The translations under genes were made by a program, and so were the position numbers. From Valencia hispanica (taxonomy: Eukaryota; Chordata; Actinopteri; Cyprinodontiformes; Valenciidae), in contig OY747717.1 of the NCBI GenBank assembly GCA_963556495.2, positions 2,002,001 to 2,066,000 on the forward strand: a stretch of 64,000 nucleotides of DNA. Reading direction: 5' to 3'. Under the pieces are notes generated by a model, which was not told the origin of the DNA, searched no databases, and saw only the letters and a list, made by a program, of their open reading frames with translations. Of the stretch, positions 11,601 through 22,070 are shown piece by piece. Numbering within the stretch: position 1 is the stretch's first letter; each line of letters starts with the position of its first letter.

Positions 11601-12005
11601 TTCTCTGAGCCGGGAGGAAGGAGCGCAGTGACCGATTACTCTTCTTCCTCATGGAGCGTTGACTGAAACGCTGAGACGTAAAAGGCAGGAAATATCCTCC
11701 CCACTCGGAGAAGCTGGCCCCGCCCACAGTCACTGGAGTACAGATGCGGTTAAATGCGGTGGGACGAAGGTCCAACAGCGCAGCTGGTGCCCCCTGGAGG
11801 CAGCGGTGGGCGCTACAACCGCCGTAGATCACAAGGTCATTTCTGGAAGAAAAGGCGCGCTGGTGCAGCATCGGAGCTGGGATCTGGGAACGATGTCATA
11901 GCCAAGGAAAATGAACATGGCTGCAGATGGGAAAACCAGCGCTAAGCTAAGCTGCTGTTAGCAGGACGAGCCACTGGCAATGAAGCTTTCGTTTTAAATC
12001 CATCG
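8606..12005. other. Unassigned sequence (3.4 kb)
   Basis: No gene, transposase fragment or tandem array could be supported. 8630-8815 is strongly AT-rich. Open frames of 60-120 codons near 9000-9600 and 11150-11950 have no recognisable motifs and overlap on both strands. Confidence 0.35.
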
Positions 12006-12140
12006 TCAATAGGGCCGGGTAACAAAAATTGGTACCTCTTTGGAACCGAACAAAAACATGCGGTAGGTACCGATACAGAACATTTTGTAGATTTTTTTGG
12101 TGCTAAATTTAGGAACTTTTCCAATGAATTGTCCCTATTA
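12006..12140. mobile_element. Possible hAT-type element end
   Basis: Begins atagggccgggtaac and contains ggtaccgatacagaac; the right side has gtccctatta. Termini of the tagggc...gcccta style with a ggtacc-rich interior are common in fish hAT miniature elements. No target-site duplication was found. Confidence 0.35.
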
Positions 12141-12249
12141 ATGCGGCGAGCGTCCCGTGATGGTATCGGTGGTGGAGATGAGCTCGCTCACACACAACCC
12201 CGCCTCTCCTTTTTAACAACACTTCTCCGTCAAGCATAACGAGTTCGCG

Positions 12250-12414
12250 GATGAAAATGACCAAAATAATCAAAAGTTTGGCTGGATTTTGTCAAAATAA
12301 ACGGCAACAGACCTATACGCAACATCAGCGAGAAGATTTGTGGCGCAAAGAAAACGGGAATACCAGCAATTTAACACAACGCCTCGTCGAGCATGACACC
12401 GGTTTGTGAGTTGA
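12250..12414 (+). pseudogene. Possible decayed BED zinc finger of a hAT transposase
   Basis: The plus-strand frame contains the segment ENGNTSNLTQRLVEHD. GNTSNL followed by H-x-x-x-H-like spacing is typical of the BED-type zinc finger at the N-terminus of hAT transposases. The expected upstream C-x2-C pair is not in the same frame, so the segment is damaged or coincidental. Confidence 0.3.
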
Positions 12415-13897
12415 AGCTAGTACGGTCTTCCACTGCAAAAAAAAGAGGCAGATCCATGTCCAGGACGGTGCCAGAAAAAGCAGACATGCTAATTGTTCGG
12501 ACATTTTTGTAATCTGTCATTTAGACCGACGGGGTCATGATCTAGTTTCACCTGTCAATTTTTTTAAATTCTAACATTTAATAGTATTTTTAAAAAGAAA
12601 TTTTAGATAATATTGATCTGAACAGAGAATTACGTATAAAAAATAAAAATAAATTATATGAACAGTTCACCTGCTGTGGCCTGAACTCAGTCAAACATCT
12701 TCCTCCTGCTCCACATGGAGCTGAAATGATCTCCTGCTTGTTCGTAATCTAATAGTGGGATTACTGCAGACGTTTTTGTTATCATGAGGTTTGGGGTTTC
12801 TGCCTCAGACAGACGACTTCTCATGGGGGTCTAGATGTTGTTCTGGAGGCTGAATCCGCACTGGAGACTGGATATTAAAGCGCCACTTCAGCCAAAGTTT
12901 GGAAATCAACTAAGATTTCTCCAACTGAAGTGATCAGAAGTCAGAAAAGAGTCTCTGAACGAGCTGTTTCCTGACCTGCAAGCTATCGCTCCAGCAGGAG
13001 GAAATCCCCAGCATGCACCGGTGGTTGGAACAACACCGACGCGCTTCATGGCGCTGTCAGCTCCCAGTTAGAGAGATGCATTGAGTACGGTGTCCAGGTC
13101 TGAGATGATGCTTAGAGGCTCTCATGGGAATCTGTTTATTGATTGACTCAGTTACTTGTACTCCATGCATAAAGTTAAAAACGTGTGATTATTTCCCGTC
13201 AGTAAAAAAAAAAAGAAGGAAAATATTCGGTTAACGCGACTGCTTGTCTGTACGTCCATCGGTCCATCTCTGTGGTTCTGCTTAAAATCAGAGAGGACTG
13301 ATTTTTAATCTTCAATCTGATTCTCATTTTAATCTAAATCGACTTTACTTTTGAATTTTGATCCAAATCACTGCTTCTGTCCAACTCTTCCTTTTCTTAC
13401 CACAGGGGAAAAAAAACTTGAACAATTGAACTTTAAAGATGGTGAAATATCTGTATAAAGAAGCAGCCAATTTCTACAAGAAAAAAAAGATCTTATGTCT
13501 CTCGCTTGTTGCCCATTTCTGGTTTTCTGTGCAGAGCCAAGTTGACGTCTGTTTAGTCAGCAGAGAAAGCTGCTTATCGAGCTCAGATGCCAAAAACTGT
13601 CAGACGGAGCTGACATGACTGATAAATATAACCCACCTTGAAAGTAACACATTCACAGCTAAAATAAACCGGATTTAAACGTATGTGAGGGGATTCATTT
13701 ACACCGTGAGCCAATCTGAACACAGGCTGCACCGCAACCTTCCTCCGTTCAATCTTTAAATGACACTAAAACATATAATTTTGTTTCTTTTTAAAAATGC
13801 AAACTGGCAGAACAAACTGTGTCGGTCCTAAACTGGTTCCACACGGAGCAGCGAGCCAGTTTATAGGAAAGGATTTGGGTCCAGAGGGAGGGAGTGC
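12415..13897. other. Unassigned sequence
   Basis: No gene or recognised element seen. Confidence 0.35.
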
Positions 13898-13906
13898 GAT
13901 AAAAGG
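13898..13906 (+). promoter_or_regulatory. TATA-like motif
   Basis: The motif cgataaaagg lies about 100 bp upstream of the ATG at 14006, a spacing that would fit a short 5' leader. On its own this is weak evidence. Confidence 0.15.
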
Positions 13907-14005
13907 ACAGAACCGGTCCAGAATAATAGATCCACACAAGTGCAGCTGTAAATAACGTTGGGAGCATCTCCTCTGAAGGACGCCTCTTAAGGAGTCGGAC
14001 AGGAG

Positions 14006-14338
14006 ATGCTAATGCAGCTGCAGATGATGGGAGGGATTCTGCTGCTGCTGCTGCTGTTTATGCAAATGCATGTCGGGAAAGTCAGGACGTCCCCACTCAG
14101 TGACTCGTACACAGCAGCTTCAGATTTAAGGTTCTGGTCTCGTGTTTGCAGGAGTGCGTGTAGCAGGTCATGCATCACAGATGTAACACTTAGTGAAATA
14201 CTTCACACACACACACAGCTGGATAAACACAGCTCCGGTTCTGTCAGGGTTCTGACGAGTCATCGCTTTAAGACTGGCCTGAATGTGAAATCGGATCTGA
14301 ATCTTAATCGGATTAAGACTGTAAATACATTGATTTAA
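14006..14338 (+). CDS. Candidate small secreted protein (speculative)
   Basis: An unrecognised 110-codon open frame. Residues 1-22 (MLMQLQMMGGILLLLLLFMQ and on) look like a signal peptide, with a run of six leucines after GGI. A possible cleavage zone follows around residues 22-35. The remainder is polar and has three closely spaced cysteines (CRSACSRSC) near residues 48-56. A TATA-like motif lies at 13898. Against it: the leucines come from a CTG run, no polyadenylation signal is obvious, codon use is not distinctive and the second half is low in structure. A splice-acceptor-like tttgcag also falls inside the frame near 14150. It is most likely a chance frame. Confidence 0.15.
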   Translation: MLMQLQMMGGILLLLLLFMQMHVGKVRTSPLSDSYTAASDLRFWSRVCRSACSRSCITDVTLSEILHTHTQLDKHSSGSVRVLTSHRFKTGLNVKSDLNLNRIKTVNTLI

Positions 14339-14624
14339 ATTTGATCAAAATATACAGATTCATTTCACTTTATATATGGGGGTGAAACCAGATATTTAAA
14401 TGCTGCATAAAACGTCAATAACCTTTTATTTTCTTGCACATGAAATCAGACCAAATGTTTTCCTGTTTACCTCATTTTGTTTCAACAAATAATTTCTATT
14501 GGCTAAATGTCAGAATTAGAAGAGATGAATTGTTCAGGAGTTCATTTTGCGGCGCTATAATTACTCTGCATTTAGATCATTTATGAAAGACCATACAAGG
14601 TGATGATAGGTTGATAATGTTTGA

Positions 14625-15060
14625 TGCCATGTACGCTTGTAGCTGGGGTTTTTATTAAAAAAAACTAATATTCTCACCACGTTGTTTAAAGAAACCAAAA
14701 CTCCATCCACACCTAACCGCATCAGTGCGTTCCTAACCACGTTAATAGACATGCCAAACCTGTAGGGGGCAGTAGTTCCCCAAAATCCTATCCACTCAAA
14801 GTAACTTTCTATGCTCTAACTTCTACATAGAGCAGTAATTGAGCTTATAAAAACAAGCAAGCAAAAAGCGCTTGGACAATCAATCAACACGTCTCTGAGG
14901 GCATAAATGCTGTTTCTGAGTGGAAACACAGGTCGCATAAATGATGTTAGACCATTTTTGTCGCGGAAAGTGACGTTTGCGGAGCCTAAAACTCTGGTTA
15001 TTTCTGTCCACACGCAAACGGTTAAAATCAGCGCTTTTGTGTGGATGACGGGCCAAGTCG
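14625..15060 (+). mobile_element. Dispersed repeat F, copy A
   Basis: One of three copies of an interspersed repeat (with 15612-16215 reversed, and 35355-35745). Shared blocks include atattctcaccac, agacatgccaaacctgtagg, gggcagtagttcccc and tctgttatttctgtccac-like ends. No coding potential seen; family not assigned. A short deletion (gatgcc) distinguishes this copy near 14885. Confidence 0.8.
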
Positions 15061-15141
15061 TAGAAAGATTTCTTCGTTTTGTGAGATACCCGGCTAAGAG
15101 CCACACCCATGGAGGCTAGCAGGCAACTACCCGTACAGTAC

Positions 15142-15215
15142 ACACTAGAGCAGGGTACTGATTCATATTTCTAGAAAGTGATTCTGATTCGAAAGGTTTA
15201 GAATCGATTATGACT
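15142..15215 (+). mobile_element. hAT-like element end fragment
   Basis: Reads agagcagggtactgattc and then gattctgattcgaaagg and tagaatcgatta. This is the gattc-rich style of hAT miniature elements such as the one at 17902-18278. Only one end is visible. Confidence 0.4.
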
Positions 15216-15611
15216 GGTACGTGTTTGGGATGACCTCTTCAGATAGACGTTTTCGACACACCGGAAGAAAAAAACAGAATATGGGCGCATGTCCTTACAA
15301 ATGAAGCCTGAATCGGCTCTGTTATTTTTATAGAACGTACAGAATCAGCCGGTTGTCGTAGTGTCTGCTGGAGGTTCACCTGTTGCGGCCCCGGCGGACG
15401 GCTCGCACATGAGGTTTTGGTGATGTCGCAGCGTTTTGCTCCTGAAGTCGATCGTAGTTCAGCAACACTTCTCCTCCGTTTGCCAGGCCTCACAAATCGC
15501 TTTGCTTCTGTCGAGTTTATCTTTCTGTTTGTTCGTTCTGAACCCAAAACGGTGCCGGACCGGAGCCCGGCGCGGGCGATTTCAAAGCTGGCGCTAGCCT
15601 CGGAACGTCCC
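15216..15611. other. Unassigned sequence
   Basis: Relatively GC-rich. Overlapping open frames of about 100-130 codons occur on both strands without recognisable motifs. Confidence 0.35.
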
Positions 15612-16215
15612 TTTCCGCGGCAAAAATGCTCCGACATCATTTGTGGGACCTGTGTTTACGATCAGAAACAGCATTTATTCCCTCAGAGATGTGTTGGCAT
15701 CATCGATTATCCACTGCAAAAACAGCACCACTTGAAATGAGCCAAATATTCTTGAAAAGGGTCAAATTTTATTGTTTTGAGCAAAAAAAATCTGCCAATG
15801 GGGTGAGCAAAAGTTGCTTGGCTAGAATTCTTAAAACTGGCAAAGAAATCTTAGAATTAGCTTAATTTTCTTGTGCAAAACTTGCTTGTTAAGAACATTT
15901 TTTCTCTTTAGACAAAAAATAAGAAAACATTTCCAGAAACAAGACTTTACTTTCTTGAAAATCCTTTTTTGCAGTGTCCAATCGCTTTTTGCTTGCTTGT
16001 TTTAACAATCTCAATTAGTGCTGTGTGCACAATTTAAAAAGTAGAAGGATATTCTGATTGGAGAAGGATTTGGGGAACTACTGCCCCCTACAGGTTTGGC
16101 ATGGCTATGAATGTGCTCAGCACTCATGCAGTTAGGTGTGGATGTTTTTCTTTGTTTTATTTAAACGAGGTGGTGAGGATATTTTTATTTTTTTACTGCT
16201 ACTTGTGTGCATGGC
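15612..16215 (-). mobile_element. Dispersed repeat F, copy B (interrupted)
   Basis: Reverse-complement copy of repeat F, interrupted at 15712-15976 by a CACTG-ended element. On either side the sequence matches copy C: gtgttggcatcatcgatt before, and caatcgctttttgcttgc then ctacaggtttggcatg after. The copy ends close to 16215, where a LINE tail begins. Confidence 0.8.
15712..15976. mobile_element. CACTG-ended non-autonomous DNA transposon, nested
   Basis: A 265-bp element with terminal inverted repeats cactgcaaaaa and tttttgcagtg. It lies inside repeat F copy B. The dinucleotide TC occurs at 15710-15711 and again at 15977-15978, while uninterrupted copy C has a single TC at the equivalent point, so TC is the target-site duplication. 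CACTG/CACTA termini and a 2-3-bp duplication fit the EnSpm/CACTA (CMC) superfamily, though assignment from a non-coding copy is inferential. A diverged relative is at 51769-51983. Confidence 0.8.
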
Positions 16216-16217
16216 GT

Positions 16218-16388
16218 GAGTCAGAGGCTTCTTTAGATTCGTTGAAGTACTGACTGCTACAGGAGGTCCTTCCTGCCTGCAGCATCACCATCCACAATGA
16301 CTCTTTGAAGCTACTCGGATTACATAAGTTATGACAACATTTAGTTTCCGTTTTGGAATAAATAAAGTATTTTTAATTGAATTGAATA
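16218..16388 (+). mobile_element. LINE 3' tail
   Basis: Matches the 3' ends at 6275-6455 and 25330-25590 (reverse): gagtcagaggcttctttag, actgctacaggagg, cttcctgcctgcagcatc, ending aataaagtatttttaattg. In the ancestral frame the coding part corresponds to a LINE C-terminus of the YRxSFLPTA type. It is a 5'-truncated retrocopy. Confidence 0.65.
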
Positions 16389-17901
16389 CACATGAAACAC
16401 AAACAGAATGTCTTGCATTCAGCTTCTGTTTCTGTCAGATCTTTCTTTTGCGAAGAGCTTCTCGAAGTGATCTCGGAGACAACTGTCATTATGGTACGCA
16501 TCGGCTCCATTTCGAAATGAGAATTTAGTAGCAGATTAAATGAGATCCCAGTCTGCAGCCCAATGTGCAAGTGTTAGGGCGGTTTAAATGGAAAACACCA
16601 GTGGAGCCGAGGGTGGGGTTGGGGGCATTGATATTCAGGACACACACACGCATGTTCGCACTCGTCCTGTAGCTCATTTTGGCTCTCCACACATCACTGG
16701 CAGCATCGAATGAAGATTGAATATCCAGAGAAGTGAGGAGAGAGAAGGGCGAAATGAGATGTGTGTGTGTTTGGGTGGTGGTGGGGGGGGGTGATGCTGT
16801 CTCAGTCATCAGATCCAACCTTAAAGTGCCATCTGATTGGGCGAAGCTGTAAATAAATAAATAAATAAACAAAGCGCACGTCTATAATCAGAGCCTGTGA
16901 TTCCACTCTGCTGCTCTGTGTAATTATGCGTGTTTATGTAAATGCAGACTGTTGATGAGATGGTAATGGATATCCCACACTGACTTTAATGGATTCTGGA
17001 GAGACTAAGAATTAAACCAGCCTGTCTATTAAAGGCCACGGAGGTGAAGGAGCCCTCCCTCCTCCACTGGCTCTCCATGAATACATATAAAGCTGACGTG
17101 TTGTTTTTTTTTAAATTTCTTTTTATTCTCTTTTTTTGCTCCAGCAGAGTTCAACAATCATATCTGATGTGCGTGTCTGATCGTTTCGTTGCCAGCTCAT
17201 CTGACAGATTTAGGGTTATAGCTTGATGCTTGCATCAGAAGGAATTACATCAGGGGGCTTTAAGGATTTTTCGTGTCTCGAGGGATATATTCAAGTATTT
17301 CAGATGAGATCTCATAAACATGCACGATTCCTTAGACTGAAGAATGACTCAAAGAGATGGTAAGATTTTATGAAAAGACTTTATTGTGGTTTAAGGATTT
17401 GAATCTCTTTAGGAAGGTTTAGGGTTGCAGATTTCCTGCTGCTGTTTGGGATCACGGTTCTGTTGGTGACCCAGTTTGGGCCAAGCTTCAGCTGTCGGAC
17501 AGATGGACTCACATTTGACTCTAGAACAGTTTGCTAAATGGAAAGGTTCATGATCCCCTAAATAACTGAGAGGCATGCAGGTTCTTGGACCCTCCACCAC
17601 CGTGCTTCACAGTTGGTATAAGGTGTTTGAGTCGATGTGAAGTACTTGGTTGTTCTCCATTAACTGCAATATTTATAATGCTTTCTGACAACTTTAGGGT
17701 CTAGTAATACTACAATCACTGATATTTACCAATGGAGAACATGAGCCCACTTAGCAGTCACAAGACATCTGTGGAATTGCTGCACTATTTTCACAAAGTC
17801 TGAAATCACAATTAGCTAAGGATGCTAACATTAGCGTGTACATAATAATCTTGACATGTTTATATTATTTAAGCCTGGTAGCACTGATGTTGTATTGCTA
17901 G
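16389..17901. other. Unassigned sequence with small AAAT tract
   Basis: No gene seen. A short AAAT tandem tract lies at 16848-16870, and a G run occurs near 16785. Confidence 0.4.
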
Positions 17902-18278
17902 TAGTGCTGTGTTGGAAAAAATTGATTCTCTGATTCTGAATCGATTCTTAAGAAAATCTCTAAAAATTGATTCGGACATCCAAAAATCCATTTAATCATT
18001 GTTTGCTCTTTTTACAGCTAAAATAGGAGGGAAAAGTCTAGAGGGGCATTTTAAGGCTTAGGTCTGAAAAGGTTAAAACAGTTTCCCCCGGTGAACTTTA
18101 ACCCCACCCAGTGTTGCGTCATGGAATTACAGGCATATAATTAGGGTAACAGCTCATATAAAAACGTTTTTTATTGCACTGACCCATATCAGTATCGAAT
18201 TGGAACAGATTGGATTGTGATAATTGATTCTAACTCTTGAGAATCTGATTAGAATTGATTCTTGAATACCCAGCTCCA
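17902..18278. mobile_element. hAT miniature element with 8-bp TSD
   Basis: A 377-bp element starting tagtgctgtgttgg and ending cccagctcca (imperfect terminal inverted repeats). It is flanked by a perfect 8-bp direct repeat, ATTGCTAG, at 17894-17901 and 18279-18286. Subterminal gattc/gaatc motifs run inward from both sides. The 8-bp duplication and tag...gctg termini are diagnostic of hAT. No coding content. Confidence 0.85.
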
Positions 18279-18559
18279 ATTGCTAGCATTAGGAAACAAG
18301 TAATAAGTAGCTGTAGACCGTAACCAGTTCATCATTCATATGTTAATAATTAGCTTTTTACGTTAGCATTTAGCATGTTACCTTTGTAAATTGAGATTAC
18401 TTTGCTCAAGCCAGCATTAGCATTTAAAAAATAGTCAGCCTTGTATGGTAGTGTTAACAAATCGATTTAACCATTAGCATATTAACGACTAGCTCTGGAC
18501 ATGATGTTAATGTGTTAGCAATAACGTTAGCATACTAGTAATGCCTAGCTGTGGACACA

Positions 18560-19930
18560 AGTGTTAACATTTGCATATTACCAACTAGCTGTGAATAATG
18601 GTGTTAACATGTAGCAATAACATTAGCATAGTGCTGACTACCTGTGGACATTGATGATAACATGTTATCGCTAACATTAGCATATTACTGACTACCTGTG
18701 AACATCAGCGTTAGCATGTTAGCACTAACATTAGCGTATTACTGACTACCTGTGAGCATCAGCGTTAACATGTTAGCACTAACATTAGCGTATTACTGAC
18801 TACCTGTGAACATCAGCGTTAACATGTTAGCACTAACATTAGCGTATTACTGACTACCTGTGAACATCAGCGTTAACATGTTAGCACTAACATTAGCGTA
18901 TTACTGACTACCTGTGGACATCAGCGTTAACATGTTAGCACTAACATTAGCATATAACTGACTACCTGTGGACCTCAGCGTTAACATATTAGCACTAACA
19001 TTAGCATATTACTGACTACCTGTGAACATCAGCGTTAACATGTTAGCACTAACATTAGCGTATTACTGACTACCTGTGAACATCAGCGTTAACATGTTAG
19101 CACTAACATTAGCGTATTACTGACTACCTGTGAACATCAGCGTTAACATGTTAGCACTAACATTAGCGTATTACTGACTACCTGTGGACATCAGCGTTAA
19201 CATGTTAGCACTAACATTAGCGTATTACTGACTACCTGTGGACATCAGCGTTAACATGTTAGCACTAACATTAGCGTATTACTGACTACCTGTGAACATC
19301 AGCGTTAACATGTTAGCACTAACATTAGCATATAACTGACTACCTGTGGACCTCAGCGTTAATATATTAGCACTAACATTAGCATATTACTGACTACCTG
19401 TGAACATCAGCGTTAACATGTTAGCACTAACATTAGCGTATTACTGACTACCTGTGAACATCAGCGTTAACATGTTAGCACTAACATTAGCGTATTACTG
19501 ACTACCTGTGAACATCAGCGTTAACATGTTAGCACTAACATTAGCGTATTACTGACTACCTGTGGACATCAGCGTTAACATATTAGCACTAACATTAGCA
19601 TATTACTGACTACCTGTGGACATCAGCGTTAACATGTTAGCACTAACATTAGCATATTACTGATCACCTGTGGACATCAGCGTTAACATGTTAGCACTAA
19701 CATTAGCGTATTACTGACTACCTGTGGACATCAGCGTTAACATGTTAGCACTAACATTAGCGTATTACTGACTACCTGTGGACATCAGCATTAACATGTT
19801 AGCACTAACACTAGCATATTACTGACTACCTGTGGACATCAGCATTAACATGTTAGCACTTACATTAGCGTACTAACAATGACTAACTCTGGAGATTAGT
19901 TCTAACATTTTAGTGCTCATATTAGCATAT
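18560..19930. repeat. 54-bp minisatellite
   Basis: Unit of 54 bp containing catcagcgttaacatgttag, then cactaacattagcgtattac, then tgactacctgtgaa. The regular core runs from about 18700 to 19870 (about 22 units) with degenerate edges. Variant units carrying cctcagcg plus tatta occur at 18973 and 19351, exactly 378 bp (seven units) apart and inside matching neighbours, so a seven-unit block was duplicated. Each unit has an HpaI-type palindrome, gttaac. The flank 18290-18560 has looser gttagcat-like repeats from which the array may have grown. Confidence 0.95.
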
Positions 19931-20092
19931 TACAAACTAGCTGTTGACATTGGTGTTAACATGCTAACATTAGCAATAGCATGGAAAAATATCCCGTGTC
20001 TGTTCACAATAGATCTAGTTGTTAGCACTGTTGCCTAGCAACAAGAAAGTTTTGGGTCTAAGACTGGACTTGGGCCCTGGGCAACTTTAATT

Positions 20093-20260
20093 TAATCAAA
20101 GAGTCTAGATTGGCCTTCGGTGTGGATGTGTTTGTGGAGTGAGGGATGTCCTGAGTGTGTCTGTTGTCCTGTGATGCATTGGCGACCTGTCCAGATTACA
20201 CCTCACCTCTCACCCATTGACTGCTGGAGATAGCCAGCAGGCCCCTGTGATCAAATGAAT
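20093..20260 (+). repeat. Degenerate dispersed repeat (gcgacctgtcc family)
   Basis: Contains gatgcattggcgacctgtcc, then cacctcacctctcaccca and ggagatagccagcaggcccc. This resembles a very common fish repeat in which a similar block ends in a tetranucleotide tail. Boundaries are not clear. Confidence 0.5.
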
Positions 20261-21504
20261 GGGGTTCATCTTTGATTTTTGATGCATCACAATCTGAAAG
20301 GGAGCTCCTGAGGTGTTGATCACTTCCCTGAGCTTTAATCATAGTAACTTAGTTGATGTTGATCATCTGAGGCTGTATTCGCCTCATATCGATACGTTAC
20401 ACACACAAAAACACAAAAAAAAACCCTCCATTAATTAATTAAAGATCAAATAGTTTTAATCTTTGACCTTTAAGCTGAAGTGGAACATTGAAGTAATTGT
20501 ATGTCTGTGAGAGATGAGCGCTGAGGCAGGTTGACAGAGGGATTAAAGGCTGTCTGCACACACAGGACACTGATTACAATCAATAATCTATCAGCCACTG
20601 CCTGACAAGATGTATTGATCACATCAATGGGGGGGGGGGGTTAGCTGTAGTTTTAGTTTCACTTGTTGACCAGTTCAGAGATCCACCCTGTAGATCTGCG
20701 CCTCATTAATTTATCATTCTGCCAGCATGCTTCTCAGCTAACTTCATTCACTATTTCAATGTGTTACATTTCTATTAGGTTCCTCCGCAGACATCTGTGA
20801 TAGCTGAAGAGCTTAAAAGCAGTAAAACTGCTCAGCCCTGTAATTTCTATAGAAACCAGAAAGCTTCCTTCACCAGTTAAGCTGTTTCTAATCACATTTA
20901 GGGAGCTTCATGCTTTGGATTTAAGCTATTTTTCAGATTTCAAACAGCTCTGAGTCAGGCCGAATAGAGCTTCAGGCGAACTTCTGGTTGTTTCCAAAAC
21001 CAGGCTCTAATCTAAAGCGACCGCATATTAACCCATATTTATATTTACTGTGATTTATGAATTGTGTAAACTATCCGGGGGCCTTTTATGAGCATGACAT
21101 TCCATGTCTTTGGATGGTTTTTTAAAATGAGGATTTCCGTGAATAGATTTTCACAAAGTGTTTGCCTTTGGGTCAGAGCCGAGTCTCTGCCTCAAGCAGC
21201 CCAGTCGGAGTCTCTCGGTTGGACTGATGGAAGGACGGAGCTGAACATAGCGGATCGGCACCTCGTCTCTTGTAAAGAGGGGGTTATTCTGGTCTGTTAT
21301 GGTGGAAAAGGAGCTCTGGATTTGCTGGTGTATTTACTTCCCAGCCCTGAGATATTGCCATTAGATCCAAAAAGAACGAAACCGTGGATACAAGCATCTG
21401 AGGGAAGCTGCCTCATTGACACGGGTCCATTAAGGTGGTTTGAGCTTTCATTAGGATGTCTTCTGGGGGGTGCAGACCCAGAACTCCCACGAGAGACTGA
21501 ATAC
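20261..21504. other. Unassigned sequence with G run
   Basis: A G run of about 12 lies near 20630. The plus-strand open frame at 21088-21507 (139 codons) has no recognised motif and no supporting signals. Confidence 0.35.
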
Positions 21505-21610
21505 TAACGGTGCGCCAAAAATCCTGATTCGGTAAGTACCTTGGTTTCAGTTTCACGGTTCGGTTAATTTTCGATGCAGTCGGAATTAAGTGAAAAAAAA
21601 AAAGGTTTGC
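21505..21610 (+). mobile_element. hAT-like element end
   Basis: Reads acggtgcgccaaaaatcc, gattcggtaagtacc, ttcacggttcggttaatttt and tgcagtcgg. Repeated ggttcggt motifs after a cggtg start are typical of a known fish hAT group. A similar end, reversed, lies at 24230-24287. Whether both belong to one element is uncertain. Confidence 0.45.
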
Positions 21611-21651
21611 GGTAAATTTTCCAACAAAATGTTCTCAGATAACATAAAAAT

Positions 21652-22062
21652 TAGGGATGCACGATATATCGGCATCAACATCTGTATCGGCCGATGTTAG
21701 GCGTTTTTTAACATATCGGCATCGGTCCGATAAGTAACAGAGGGCCGATATTAACGACCGATGTTTATTTATTTCCATCTTTTTGGCGTTTCTGTCTGTG
21801 TTTCGGGGGGGGGGTGTTATCCATGTGGTGTTTGTTTGGTCATGTGACAGCGATAGTGATGCGGCGCAGGAATGTGTGGGTCTTTAACTCAAGCAGAGAA
21901 GCGATGTAGATGGTGTGGTTGATTTTCCACGGTGTCGAAAGTGTACCGTATACCGTATAAGTTACCGTATACCATATCGGTGCGTATCGGTTATCGGCCA
22001 TAACAGCGGGTTTAATATCGGACATCGGTTTCGGCCCAAATTTTCATATCAGTGCATCCCTA
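21652..22062. mobile_element. hAT miniature element with 8-bp TSD
   Basis: A 411-bp element with perfect 11-bp terminal inverted repeats tagggatgcac and gtgcatcccta. The flanks carry a perfect 8-bp direct repeat ATAAAAAT at 21644-21651 and 22063-22070. The interior is rich in atcgg/ccgat motifs near both ends. No coding content. Confidence 0.92.
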
Positions 22063-22070
22063 ATAAAAAT

